The position numbers and the translations under genes are program-made. Below the pieces are notes generated by a model that was not told the origin of the DNA, did not search any database, and worked only from the letters and a program-made list of their open reading frames with translations. From CAXBCP01 sp963974055 (GTDB taxonomy: Bacteria > Pseudomonadota > Alphaproteobacteria > MPNO01 > UBA830): a DNA stretch of 58,892 nt. The DNA lies in assembly GCA_963974055.1 (NCBI GenBank), contig CAXBCP010000029.1, positions 1 to 58,892 on the forward strand, read 5' to 3'. Positions 27,332 to 36,136 of the stretch are shown piece by piece; positions within the stretch are counted from its first letter, which is position 1; every line of letters starts with the position of its first letter.

Positions 27332-28339
27332 TCAGCCGGCTTTTTGTATCCGCGGCGCCTGCCCCATCGCGTCGGCCAGCAACTCGAAGGAGCGGACCCG
27401 AGCCTTGTGGTCCCAGATCGCCGCCGCGACCATAAGCTCATCGGCGCCGGTGGCGTCGACCAGCGGCGCCAGCTTGCCCTCGATCGTCTCCGGCGAGCCG
27501 TAAAACGAACATGCCAGCATAGACGAGGCCTGCGCCTTCTCCGCCGGCGACCAGAAGGTTTCGATATCGTCGACCGGCGGCGGCAGCTTGCCGCGGGTGC
27601 CGCGCACCATCCGGGTGGAATTCTGCTGGGGCGAGGTGAACAGCCGCTTCGCCTCTTCCTCCGTGTCGGCGACGATGGCGTTGCAGCCGACCATCACATA
27701 GGGCGCGGCGAGCTGATCCGACGGCTCGAACCGCTCGCGATAGATCTCGACCGCCTGCATCAGCGCCTGCGGCGCGAAATGCGACGCAAAGGCATAGGGC
27801 AGGCCAAGCATCGCGGCGAGCTGGGCGCCGAACAGGCTGGACCCCAGGATCCACAGCGGCACGTTGGTATCCTCGCCGGGGATCGCGTGGATGAACTGGT
27901 TCTCCTGCGGCGGGCCGAGCAGGGCGCGCAGGTCGACCACGTCCTGCGGGAAGCGTTCCGACGCTTCCGGGCCGCGCCGCAGCGCCCGCAGCGTGTGCTG
28001 GTCGGTGCCCGGCGCCCGGCCGAGACCGAGATCGATGCGGCCGGGGAACAGGGTCGCCAGGGTGCCGAACTGCTCGGCGATCACCATCGGCGAATGGTTG
28101 GGCAGCATGATGCCGCCGGCGCCGACGCGGATCGTGCTGGTGCCGCCGGCGACATGGCAGATGCATACCGCGGTGGCCGCGCTGGCAATGCCGGCGAGGT
28201 TGTGATGTTCGGCCAGCCAGAAGCGGTTATAGCCCGCGGCCTCGGCGTGCTGCGCCAGGTCGAGCGCGTTGGCCAGGGCATCGGCGGGGGTGAAGCCTTC
28301 GCCGATATTAGCGAGGTCGAGGACGGAGAGTTGAACCAT
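27332..28339 (-). CDS. Luciferase-like (LLM class) flavin monooxygenase
   Basis: A 335-residue bacterial-luciferase-fold oxidoreductase using reduced flavin. Seen are GYNRFWLAEHHNLAGIASA, RVGAGGIMLPNHSPMVIAEQFGTLA, and LGLGRAPGTDQHTLRALRRG, the sequence type of the alkanal-monooxygenase-like group. It would oxidise an aldehyde, ketone or xenobiotic; the substrate is not predictable. It converges with the histidine kinase gene and is separated by 238 bases from the universal stress gene on the other strand. No flavin reductase lies next to it. Confidence 0.88.
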   Translation of the reverse strand: MVQLSVLDLANIGEGFTPADALANALDLAQHAEAAGYNRFWLAEHHNLAGIASAATAVCICHVAGGTSTIRVGAGGIMLPNHSPMVIAEQFGTLATLFPGRIDLGLGRAPGTDQHTLRALRRGPEASERFPQDVVDLRALLGPPQENQFIHAIPGEDTNVPLWILGSSLFGAQLAAMLGLPYAFASHFAPQALMQAVEIYRERFEPSDQLAAPYVMVGCNAIVADTEEEAKRLFTSPQQNSTRMVRGTRGKLPPPVDDIETFWSPAEKAQASSMLACSFYGSPETIEGKLAPLVDATGADELMVAAAIWDHKARVRSFELLADAMGQAPRIQKAG

Positions 28340-28577
28340 GACGCTACTCTAGCGCATGCGCGGGTTCATGCCAGCGGGCAATGAACGGGCCCGAAACAAG
28401 TTCCGCGGCGGCTCGTTACAGGACGTCGCGTTTTCCGCCACCGCCGATACGGCATAGAGCCGACAACTTCGGGAACCGAAACGCCCCGGCTGCGTTAACG
28501 ACAGGAGACGGGCGGGTCTGCGCAATACGCTGCGACGGCCAGCCTGAGACAGCCATCCTGCGACAGAAGGAGCGAAC

Positions 28578-29426
28578 ATGACGATCAGGAATATCCTCGT
28601 TCACGCGGACGGAAGCGAACAGAGCGTACAGACTATTCGAAGCGCGCGCAGAATAGCCGGGGCATTCGAGGCGAACCTGTCGGGTTTCTGCGTCCTTCCC
28701 GATGTCGCGGTCGCTGCGGCGGTCAGCGACGGCGCGATGGCGAATGCGCAGCTGATTGCCGACATGCAGAAAGCTGCGGAAGATCGCGCTGCGACCGCGA
28801 AGGAAATTTTCCGTCGCGAAGCCGGAACGCCGGACCGGCAGGGCGACTGGACGCTCGCAGATGCGACGATTTCGGGGGCGCATGACGCCGCCGTCGCGAC
28901 CGCGCTCTATGCGGATCTGGTCGTGATGGGCCGGTATGACGGCGACAACTCCGCCCGGCAGGACCCGGGCCTTGCAGCGGACATTGCGATCGAATCGGGC
29001 CGGCCGCTTGTTCTGATCCCTTCAGCGGTCGGAGAATCCGCTTTCGGCCGAAAAATCATGATCGGATGGAAAGAAAGCCGGGAATCGGTGCGCGCCATTC
29101 ACGATGCCATGCCATTTCTGGCGCGCGCCGAGACCGTGACCGTTGCAACCGTGGTTGACGAGAGCGCCGACGACGCGTCGGCTGAATCGGGCGAGCGGAT
29201 CAAGGACATGCTCGCCGGCCACGGCATAGATGCGGTGCTCCACGTGCTGCCCGCCGGGGACGATGAAAGCACGAGCGCAAACCTTATCGCACATGCGCAG
29301 AGATCAGGCGCGGATATGCTCGTCGCCGGCGCCTATAGCCGCTCGCGCCTGCGCGAAGGGCTGTTCGGCGGCGTCAGCAAAAGCCTGTTCGATGCCTGTC
29401 CGCTCCCGGTCCTCCTGTCGCATTGA
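28578..29426 (+). CDS. Tandem-domain universal stress protein
   Basis: A 282-residue protein with two Usp folds. The first (MTIRNILVHADGSEQS) begins at residue 1; the second has GWKESRESVRAIHDAMPFL and ends in GAYSRSRLREGLFGGVSKS, the nucleotide-binding Gly pattern. The architecture and end motif match the 287-residue protein at 1225-2088, so the two are paralogues. A clear AGGAG ribosome site precedes the ATG. The role is presumably in stress or growth-arrest survival, in the cytosol. Confidence 0.88.
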   Translation: MTIRNILVHADGSEQSVQTIRSARRIAGAFEANLSGFCVLPDVAVAAAVSDGAMANAQLIADMQKAAEDRAATAKEIFRREAGTPDRQGDWTLADATISGAHDAAVATALYADLVVMGRYDGDNSARQDPGLAADIAIESGRPLVLIPSAVGESAFGRKIMIGWKESRESVRAIHDAMPFLARAETVTVATVVDESADDASAESGERIKDMLAGHGIDAVLHVLPAGDDESTSANLIAHAQRSGADMLVAGAYSRSRLREGLFGGVSKSLFDACPLPVLLSH

Positions 29427-29459
29427 TCGCGCCGGAACGGCCCGGCGACGGACTGTGCC

Positions 29460-30323
29460 CTAGAAAACATTCAGCGGCAGCTTGATATAGGACGTGCCGT
29501 TTTCCTCCGCCGGCGGGAACTCCCCGGCACGCATATTGATCTGCACGGCGGGGACAATCAGGCGCGGCAATGACAGCGTCGCGTCGCGGTCGCGGCGCAT
29601 CTGGACGTAGTCGTGTTCCAGGGCACCGCCGCCGACATGGATATTATCGACGCGCTGGGCAGCGACCGTGGTTTCCCAGGCGAAATCGCGGGTGCCGCCG
29701 GCGCCGTAATCGTGGCACACGAACAGGCGCATATCGTCCGGCAGTTCGAGGATTTTCTGCAGCGAGGCGAAAAGCTGCTTGGCGTCGCCGCCCGGAAAAT
29801 CGCAGCGTGCGGTACCGGAATCCGGCATGAACATGGTATCGCCCGTGAAACAGGCATCGCCGATGATATAGACGTTACAGGCCGGGGTGTGGCCCGGCGT
29901 CGCCATCACCCGCGCCTCGATGCCGCCGATGGCGAAGGTGTCGCCGTCGGCGAACAGGCGGTCGAACTGCGATCCGTCGGCGGGCAGGTCGCCGGTCACG
30001 TTGAACAGCGCGCCGAAGGTTTCCTGAACCTTTGTGATCCCGGCCCCGATACCCGACTTTCCGCCGAGCTTTTCCTTCAGCCAGACGGAGGCGGTCAGGT
30101 GATCCGCATGGACATGGGTTTCCAGCACCCAGTCGACGGCCAGCCCGCGTTCGGCGACAAAATCGGCTATTTTCTGCGCGCTTTCGGTCGATGTCCGCCC
30201 CGATGCGGGATCGAAATCGAGCACGGAATCGATAATTGCCGCCCGCGACGTCTCCGGGTCGGACACCACGTAGGACGCCGAATTGGTCTTGTCGTCGAAA
30301 AAACATGTTATTTCGGGGCGCAT
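29460..30323 (-). CDS. MBL-fold persulfide dioxygenase-like protein
   Basis: A 287-residue metallo-beta-lactamase-fold protein of the ETHE1/Blh type. The start at 30323 (MRPEITCFFDDKTNSASYVV) is chosen because it opens with the family N-terminus, after a GGGAGAA site. Metal ligand motifs are ETHVHADHLTAS, ATPGHTPACNVYIIGD, FTGDTMFMPDSGTARCDFPG, and LFVCHDYG. ETHE1-type enzymes oxidise glutathione persulfide to sulfite with a mononuclear iron. The gene is divergent from the SoeABC operon, which would remove that sulfite. A glyoxalase II-like hydrolase is the alternative, but the motif set fits the dioxygenase better. Confidence 0.85.
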   Translation of the reverse strand: MRPEITCFFDDKTNSASYVVSDPETSRAAIIDSVLDFDPASGRTSTESAQKIADFVAERGLAVDWVLETHVHADHLTASVWLKEKLGGKSGIGAGITKVQETFGALFNVTGDLPADGSQFDRLFADGDTFAIGGIEARVMATPGHTPACNVYIIGDACFTGDTMFMPDSGTARCDFPGGDAKQLFASLQKILELPDDMRLFVCHDYGAGGTRDFAWETTVAAQRVDNIHVGGGALEHDYVQMRRDRDATLSLPRLIVPAVQINMRAGEFPPAEENGTSYIKLPLNVF

Positions 30324-30395
30324 TATGGCGTTTCTCCCGCTGGTTCGCCGTTTCCCGTTTTGCAGGGTAGCAAGAATCGGGTTCCAAAGGTATGC

Positions 30396-30412
30396 AACCC
30401 GCGCAACGGGTT
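30396..30412. promoter_or_regulatory. Candidate operator between divergent sulfur genes
   Basis: An inverted repeat AACCCG-CGCAA-CGGGTT (6-bp perfect arms, 5-bp spacer) in the 184-base space between the persulfide dioxygenase-like gene and the SoeA-like gene. The location suits joint control of both promoters. No regulator gene for it is visible. Confidence 0.35.
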
Positions 30413-30507
30413 GGCCCATATCCGCCGTTTGACGGAATGCCTATACTCCCATACTCCTACGCCCCTTCTGAATATGTATCCGCAATGAAACTGGATGATG
30501 ACCGGCC

Positions 30508-33417
30508 ATGCCTGGCGACTTTCTGACCCCGCAAGAGCGCATCGACCTGTCGCCGAAGACCGCCGACGAGACCAAGACCACCACCTGCTACATGTGCGCC
30601 TGCCGTTGCGGCATAAAAGTGCATCTGCGCGACGGCGAAATCCGCTACATCGAGGGCAATAAAGACCACCCGGTGAACAAGGGCGTGCTGTGCGGCAAGG
30701 GCTCGGCCGGGATCATGCAGCATTATTCGCCGGCGCGGCTGACCAAGCCGCTGCGCCGGGTCGGCGAGCGCGGGTCTGGCGAATTCGAGGAAATCGAATG
30801 GGACGAAGCGCTCGGCATCGTCGCCGACCGCCTCAAGAACATCCGCGCCACCGACCCCAAAAAGCTCGCCTTTTTCACCGGGCGCGACCAGAGCCAGGCG
30901 CTGACCGGATGGTGGGCCAGCCAGTTCGGCACGCCCAATCACGCCGCCCATGGCGGGTTCTGTTCGGTCAACATGGCGGCCGCCGGGCTCTACACCATCG
31001 GCGGCTCATTCTGGGAATTCGGCGAACCGGACTGGGAACGCACCGAATATTTCATGATGTTCGGCGTCGCGGAGGATCACGATTCCAACCCGATCAAGAT
31101 GGGCCTGTCGACGCTGAAGGCGCGCGGCGCGAAATTCGTGTCGGTCAACCCGGTCAAGACCGGCTATTCCGCCATTGCCGACGAATGGGTCGGGGTGCGT
31201 CCGGGCAGCGACGGCGCGTTCGTGCTGGCGCTGATCCACGAATTGCTGCACGCCGACAAGATCGATCTCGACTACCTGGTGCGCTACACCAACGCGCCGT
31301 GGCTGGTGATCCGCGACCCGGGTGCGGCCGATGACGGCCTGTTCGCCCGCGGCGCCGACGGCGAACCGCTGTGCTGGGACCAGAACACCAGGCAGATCGC
31401 CGATGCCCGCCTCGCCGGGGTCGCGCCTGCCGTGGTCGGCGAATACACGCTGGAAGACGGCCGCACCGCCGTGCCCTCGTTCCAGATCATGGCCGACCGT
31501 TACATGGATACCAATTACGGCCCGGAAGCCGCGGCACTGCGCTCCGGCGTGCCCGCACACCACATCCGGCGCATCGCCGCCGAACTGGCCGAGGCCGCGT
31601 TCGACAAGGAAATCGTGCTCGACGTCGAATGGACCGACTGGGCCGGGCGCAAGCAGGACAAGATGATCGGCCGGCCGGTCGCGATGCACGCCATGCGCGG
31701 CATCTCCGCCCATTCGAACGGGTTTCACACCTGCCGCGCGATCCACCTGCTGCAGATGATGCTGGGCACCATCGACGTGCCGGGCGGCTTCCGCTACAAG
31801 CCGCCCTTCCCGCGGCCCTGCCCGCCGCCGCAGAAACCGGCGGGCAAGCCCGGCCAGGTCAACCCGAATACCGTCCTGCCCGGACCGCCGCTCGGCTTCC
31901 CGATGGGACCGGAAGACCTGCTGGTCGATACCGACGGCACGCCGCAGCGCATCGACAAGGCGTTTTCCTGGGAAGCGCCGATCAGCGCCCACGGCATGAT
32001 GCACATGGTCATCACCAATGCGTGGAAGGGCGACCCGTACCCGATCGACACGCTGTTCATGTTCATGGCCAACATGGCGTGGAATTCGTCGATGAACACG
32101 TCCGGCGTGATCGACATGCTGACCGACCGCAACCCGGAAACCGGCGACTACAAAATTCCGTTCATCGTCTATTCGGATGCGTTCTGGTCCGACACGGTGC
32201 CCTATTGCGACATTATCCTGCCCGACACGACCTACCTGGAGCGGTGGGACGCGGTGTCGCTGCTCGACCGGCCGATCTGCAGCGCCGACGGCCCGGCGGA
32301 TGCGATCCGCCAGCCGGTGGTCGAACCCGACCGCGACGTGCGCCCGTTCCAGTCGGTGCTGATCGATCTCGGCGCGCGTATCGGGCTGCCCGGCCTGACC
32401 AACGAAGACGGCACGCCGAAATATCCCGGCGGGTATGCCGATTACCTGGTGAACCACGAACGCCTGCCCGGCATCGGTCCGCTGGCCGGCTGGCGCGGCG
32501 AGAACGGCGACAGCCACGGCACCGGCGCGGTCAACCCGGACCAGCTCGACCGCTATATCGAAAACGGCTGTTTCTGGAGCCACGAATTTCCTGAAAACCA
32601 GCGCTATTACAAGCACGCCAACCGGGACTACCTGGAATACGCGGCCAGCATGGGCTGGATCGGGTCGTCCGACCAGATTGTGATGCAGCTCTACAGCGAA
32701 CCGATGCAGCGCTTCCGTCTCGCGGCGCGCGGACATGGCGATACCCGCCCGCCCGAGGAACACCGGGTGCGGATCGACGGCTATTTCGACCCATTGCCGA
32801 CCTGGTACCGCCCGTTCGAATCCCAGGACGGCCGCGAGGACGAATACCCGTTCTTCGCAATCACCCAGCGGCCGATGGCGATGTACCATTCCTGGGGCTC
32901 CCAGAATGCCTGGCTGCGCCAGATCCATACCAGCAACCGGCTCTATGTGAACCGCACCCAGGCGGAACTCGAAGGGCTCGAAGACGACGACTGGGTCTGG
33001 GTGATCAGCTTCCACAACCGCATCAAGTGCCAGATCCGCCTGATGGAAGGCGTGGAGCGCAACACGGTGTGGACGTGGAACGCGATCGGCAAGCGCAAGG
33101 GTGCCTGGAACCTGTCGCCCGACGCACCCGAATCCAACAAGGGCTTCCTGCTGAACCACGTGATTTCCGAATTGCTGCCGCCAAAGGAAAGCGGCTACCG
33201 CTATTCGAATTCCGACCCGGTGACCGGCCAGGCCGCGTGGTACGACCTGCGTGTCCGGCTTGAAAAGGCCGAACCGGGCGACGAAATCAGCGAACCGCAA
33301 TTCGCCACCCTGCCGTCGACGAATCCCAAATCCATGGGCGAACGCATCCTGCGCTACGGCGCGCGCTTCAAGCCCAAGCGGCCGCCGAAGGGCAACACGG
33401 GAGGAGACGGCAAATGA
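30508..33417 (+). CDS. soeA: Molybdopterin oxidoreductase, SoeA-like sulfite dehydrogenase subunit
   Basis: A 969-residue member of the DMSO-reductase superfamily. The N-terminal 4Fe-4S site is Cys27, Cys30, Cys34 and Cys62 (CYMCACRC and LCGKG), and the likely molybdenum ligand is Cys152 in GGFCSVN. There is no twin-arginine signal, so the enzyme faces the cytoplasm, as known for SoeABC sulfite dehydrogenase and unlike polysulfide or thiosulfate reductases. SoeABC oxidises sulfite to sulfate and feeds electrons to quinone. It overlaps soeB by 4 bases (ATGA). Naming rests on missing Tat signal, subunit set and sulfur context; another DMSO-reductase-type activity remains possible. Confidence 0.8.
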   Translation: MPGDFLTPQERIDLSPKTADETKTTTCYMCACRCGIKVHLRDGEIRYIEGNKDHPVNKGVLCGKGSAGIMQHYSPARLTKPLRRVGERGSGEFEEIEWDEALGIVADRLKNIRATDPKKLAFFTGRDQSQALTGWWASQFGTPNHAAHGGFCSVNMAAAGLYTIGGSFWEFGEPDWERTEYFMMFGVAEDHDSNPIKMGLSTLKARGAKFVSVNPVKTGYSAIADEWVGVRPGSDGAFVLALIHELLHADKIDLDYLVRYTNAPWLVIRDPGAADDGLFARGADGEPLCWDQNTRQIADARLAGVAPAVVGEYTLEDGRTAVPSFQIMADRYMDTNYGPEAAALRSGVPAHHIRRIAAELAEAAFDKEIVLDVEWTDWAGRKQDKMIGRPVAMHAMRGISAHSNGFHTCRAIHLLQMMLGTIDVPGGFRYKPPFPRPCPPPQKPAGKPGQVNPNTVLPGPPLGFPMGPEDLLVDTDGTPQRIDKAFSWEAPISAHGMMHMVITNAWKGDPYPIDTLFMFMANMAWNSSMNTSGVIDMLTDRNPETGDYKIPFIVYSDAFWSDTVPYCDIILPDTTYLERWDAVSLLDRPICSADGPADAIRQPVVEPDRDVRPFQSVLIDLGARIGLPGLTNEDGTPKYPGGYADYLVNHERLPGIGPLAGWRGENGDSHGTGAVNPDQLDRYIENGCFWSHEFPENQRYYKHANRDYLEYAASMGWIGSSDQIVMQLYSEPMQRFRLAARGHGDTRPPEEHRVRIDGYFDPLPTWYRPFESQDGREDEYPFFAITQRPMAMYHSWGSQNAWLRQIHTSNRLYVNRTQAELEGLEDDDWVWVISFHNRIKCQIRLMEGVERNTVWTWNAIGKRKGAWNLSPDAPESNKGFLLNHVISELLPPKESGYRYSNSDPVTGQAAWYDLRVRLEKAEPGDEISEPQFATLPSTNPKSMGERILRYGARFKPKRPPKGNTGGDGK

Positions 33418-34187
33418 CCCTGCTGCCCCCGCACAAAACGGACGGGCACGAGGTAAAGCTCGGCCTGGTCATCGATCTCGACACCTGCGTCGGCTGTCAT
33501 GCCTGCGCGGTGAACTGCAAGGAATGGAACACCGGCGGCCATTCGGCGCCGCTGCCCGACAACGATCCCTACGGGTCTGACCCGAACGGCGTGTGGTTCA
33601 ACCGCATCCACACCTTCGAAGCGGGTATCGGCACCGACAGCCGCACCGTGCATTTCCCGCGATCCTGCCTGCATTGCGAGGAAGCCGCCTGCGTCACCGT
33701 GTGCCCGACCGGCGCCTCGTACAAGCGCGAGGAAGACGGCATCGTGCTGGTGAACGAAGACGCCTGCATCGGCTGCAAGCTGTGTTCCTGGGCCTGCCCT
33801 TACGGCGCGCGCGAATACGACGAAGACGCCGGCGTGATGAAGAAATGCACGCTGTGCATCGACCGCATCTATAACGAGACCATGCCGGAGGCAGACCGCG
33901 TGCCGGCCTGCGTGTCGACCTGCCCCGCCAGCGCGCGGCATTTCGGCGATCTCGGCGATCCCGAATCCGACGTTTCGCAGCTTGTCGCCGAACGCGGCGG
34001 CAAGGAACTGATGCCCGAACTGGGCTACAAGCCGGTCAACCGCTACCTGCCGCCGCGCGCGCCCCGGAAGGACCAGGGCGCCCATGGCGTCGGCGCTTCC
34101 CTGCCCTGGGTATCCAGCGGCGAAGGCACGAACCTTGCCGGGGCCGGCAGGTTCCTGCGCTGGGTCGACCGGGTTTTGTCGCGGTAA
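33414..34187 (+). CDS. soeB: Four-cluster ferredoxin-type electron transfer subunit, SoeB-like
   Basis: A 257-residue iron-sulfur protein of the DmsB/PhsB/SoeB group that carries electrons from the Mo subunit to the membrane subunit. Four cysteine groups are seen: CVGCHACAVNC near the N-terminus, CLHCEEAACVTVCP, CIGCKLCSWACP with CTLC, and CVSTCP, enough for four 4Fe-4S clusters. It starts inside the last codon of soeA and is 12 bases from soeC, so the three genes are one transcript. Confidence 0.85.
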   Translation: MTLLPPHKTDGHEVKLGLVIDLDTCVGCHACAVNCKEWNTGGHSAPLPDNDPYGSDPNGVWFNRIHTFEAGIGTDSRTVHFPRSCLHCEEAACVTVCPTGASYKREEDGIVLVNEDACIGCKLCSWACPYGAREYDEDAGVMKKCTLCIDRIYNETMPEADRVPACVSTCPASARHFGDLGDPESDVSQLVAERGGKELMPELGYKPVNRYLPPRAPRKDQGAHGVGASLPWVSSGEGTNLAGAGRFLRWVDRVLSR

Positions 34188-34199
34188 CGGGGTCCGGTC

Positions 34200-35144
34200 A
34201 TGCATCCAGCCTATTCGGTCATATTTTTCACCACCGCGTCCGGCGCCGGCTACGGCCTGGTCGCCCTGATGGCGCTGTTCGGCGTGTTGAACGGCGTGAA
34301 CCTCGACCCGTGGCTCGGCGCCATCGGTTTCGGCCTCGGCACCCTGCTGATCACCGGCGGGCTGCTGTCATCGACCGCCCATCTCGGCCACCCGGAACGG
34401 GCATGGCGCGCCTATAGCCAGTGGAAATCGTCCTGGCTGTCGCGCGAAGGCGTGCTGGCCACCGCGACCTACGTCCCGCTGGCGCTGACCGCCTGGGGCT
34501 GGATCGTCGAAGGGTCGCTGTCCGGCATATTCGGCCTGTTCGCCGTGGTGCTGGCGATGTTCTGCCTGCTCACCGTCTACGCTACCGGCATGATCTACGC
34601 GACGCTGCGGACTATCAGCGCGTGGCACAACCGGCGCACCGTGCCGGTCTACCTGTCCTTCGCCCTGCTGACCGGCGCCGCCTGGCTGCACGCGCTGGCA
34701 CAGATATTCGGCTACCAGACCCCGATACAGGCGGCCGTCGTCGGCGTCGGCCTTATGCTTGTCTGGCTTCTGAAACGGTCGTACTGGCGCATCATCGATA
34801 CCACCCCCGGCATCCCGACGCCGGAAAGCGCCACCGGGCTCGGCGATATCGGCAAGGTACGCCTGCTCGATAACCCGACCATGACGGAAACCTTCGTGCA
34901 GCGCGAAATGGGCTATTCCGTTGCCCGCAAACATGCGCAGAAACTGCGGCGCATCGCGTTCGTCGCCTATTTCGTTATCCCGTTTGCGCTGCTGTTCACC
35001 AGCGAGTCCTCGCCGGGGATCGCCATTCCCGGCACCCTCGCCGCGGCAATCCTGGTCACCGTCGGCGCGGTGATCGAACGCTGGCTGTTCTTCGCCGAAG
35101 CGAAACACGTCTCGATGCTGTATTACGGCGCGAAGAGCGCCTAG
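34200..35144 (+). CDS. soeC: DmsC-type membrane anchor subunit, SoeC-like
   Basis: A 314-residue polytopic membrane protein with about eight to nine hydrophobic spans, matching the DmsC anchor family that binds quinone. Recognisable pieces are the opening VIFFTTASGAGYGLVALMAL, STAHLGHPERAWRAYSQWKSSW between spans one and two, and the tail WLFFAEAKHVSMLYYGAKSA. DmsC-family anchors, not the NrfD fold of polysulfide reductase, go with SoeABC. The last seven codons and the stop are the first copy of a 26-bp tandem repeat. Confidence 0.85.
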   Translation: MHPAYSVIFFTTASGAGYGLVALMALFGVLNGVNLDPWLGAIGFGLGTLLITGGLLSSTAHLGHPERAWRAYSQWKSSWLSREGVLATATYVPLALTAWGWIVEGSLSGIFGLFAVVLAMFCLLTVYATGMIYATLRTISAWHNRRTVPVYLSFALLTGAAWLHALAQIFGYQTPIQAAVVGVGLMLVWLLKRSYWRIIDTTPGIPTPESATGLGDIGKVRLLDNPTMTETFVQREMGYSVARKHAQKLRRIAFVAYFVIPFALLFTSESSPGIAIPGTLAAAILVTVGAVIERWLFFAEAKHVSMLYYGAKSA

Positions 35145-35199
35145 AGCATTACGGCGCGAAGAGCGCCTGGAACATTACGGCGCGAAGAGCTCCAAAAGC
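35122..35199 (+). repeat. Three tandem 26-bp repeats overlapping the soeC stop codon
   Basis: Copies begin at 35122, 35148 and 35174, each opening ATTACGGCGCGAAGAGC. Copy 1 carries the last codons of soeC and its TAG stop; copies 1 and 2 differ at 2 of 26 bases and copy 3 diverges in its last third. Copies 2 and 3 have no coding role. They look like a local duplication. Confidence 0.9.
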
Positions 35200-35201
35200 G
35201 T

Positions 35202-35219
35202 ATTCCGCTTACGCGGAAT
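35202..35219. repeat. Small palindrome after the 26-bp repeats
   Basis: ATTCCGC-TTAC-GCGGAAT, a perfect 7-bp stem with a 4-base loop, in the convergent space between soeC and the transglutaminase gene. Similar short hairpins (AGCGTATTCCGC type) recur between genes in alphaproteobacterial genomes. There is no T tract, so terminator function is uncertain. Confidence 0.5.
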
Positions 35220-35257
35220 CGCGCCGGGAGGAGGAGCGGGCCGGTACCGCCGCAGCT

Positions 35258-36136
35258 CTAGGCCGCGACCTCGGCAACGTCCACGGCGACTTCCACCGTA
35301 TGGTCGCCGCCGCCCAGGACCAGCCCGTTTACCGGGCTGACATCGCCGTAATCGCGGCCCCAGGCCACGGTGATATGCTGCTCGCCCGGGATAACGTCAT
35401 TCGTCGGGTCGAGATCCACCCAGCCGGATTCCGGCACCCAGACCGACAGCCAGGCATGCGACGCGTCGGCGCCGACAAGCCGTTCTTCGCCTTCCGGCGG
35501 GACGGTCTGCAGGTAGCCGCTGACGTAGCGGGCGGGAATGCCCATGCTGCGCAATCCCGATATCTGGAGATGGGCAAAGTCCTGGCAGACGCCGCGCCGT
35601 TCGGACAGCACCGTGTCGATCGGGGTGTGAACGTCGGTCACGCCGCCCTCGTATTTGAACTCGGCGTGGATACGGTTCATCAGGTCGATCGCCCCCTCCA
35701 GGACCGGACGGCCCGGCGGAAAGGAAATCTCGGCATAGGCCGCCGCGCCGTTCCCCGACTGGGTAAAGGGCGAATCGAAGGCGAACTGGTAGACGTCCAG
35801 AAGTTCCCGCTCCGTCGACCGTTTCAGCATGCCGGCGATGCTTTCCCAGGCCGGCGTGCGTTCCGGCGCCACGTATTGCGGCGGCTTCACCTCGATCGTG
35901 CTGCGGGCGACGATGTTCAGCTCATGGTGCGGTTCCTCGATCGTCAGATAGGTCGTCGGATTGCCGAAATAATCCGTCGCCTCCTTGACGATCGTCGGCG
36001 GCGGCTCGATCAGAAGCGAATGACGGCTGCAGACCTGGTGGTCGTAGAGACGCGGCGACAGGTGCAGCAGATGATGCGAAATCGATACGCTCTGCGCATA
36101 GGCAAACGTCGTCTGATGACTGACGTCGAAGATCAC
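35258..36136 (-). CDS. Transglutaminase-like cysteine protease family protein
   Basis: A 292-residue transglutaminase-fold protein. The N-terminal beta domain begins VIFDVSHQTTFAYAQSVSIS; the catalytic triad is visible as Cys in ERRGVCQDFAHL, His in ASHAWLSVWVP and Asp in GWVDLDPTND. The start is a GTG at 36136 whose bases overlap the TGA stop of the preceding gene (GTGA), with GGAGG upstream, proving coupling. It is the last gene of a three-gene unit with the ATP-grasp/alpha-E fusion and the DUF2126 protein. Bacterial members act as peptide or isopeptide hydrolases or ligases; the substrate is unknown. Confidence 0.87.
   Translation of the reverse strand: MIFDVSHQTTFAYAQSVSISHHLLHLSPRLYDHQVCSRHSLLIEPPPTIVKEATDYFGNPTTYLTIEEPHHELNIVARSTIEVKPPQYVAPERTPAWESIAGMLKRSTERELLDVYQFAFDSPFTQSGNGAAAYAEISFPPGRPVLEGAIDLMNRIHAEFKYEGGVTDVHTPIDTVLSERRGVCQDFAHLQISGLRSMGIPARYVSGYLQTVPPEGEERLVGADASHAWLSVWVPESGWVDLDPTNDVIPGEQHITVAWGRDYGDVSPVNGLVLGGGDHTVEVAVDVAEVAA

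Noticed and set aside
31006..33300. 764-codon antisense frame within the SoeA-like gene
   Set aside because: Opposite a complete molybdoenzyme with all motifs; no ribosome site.
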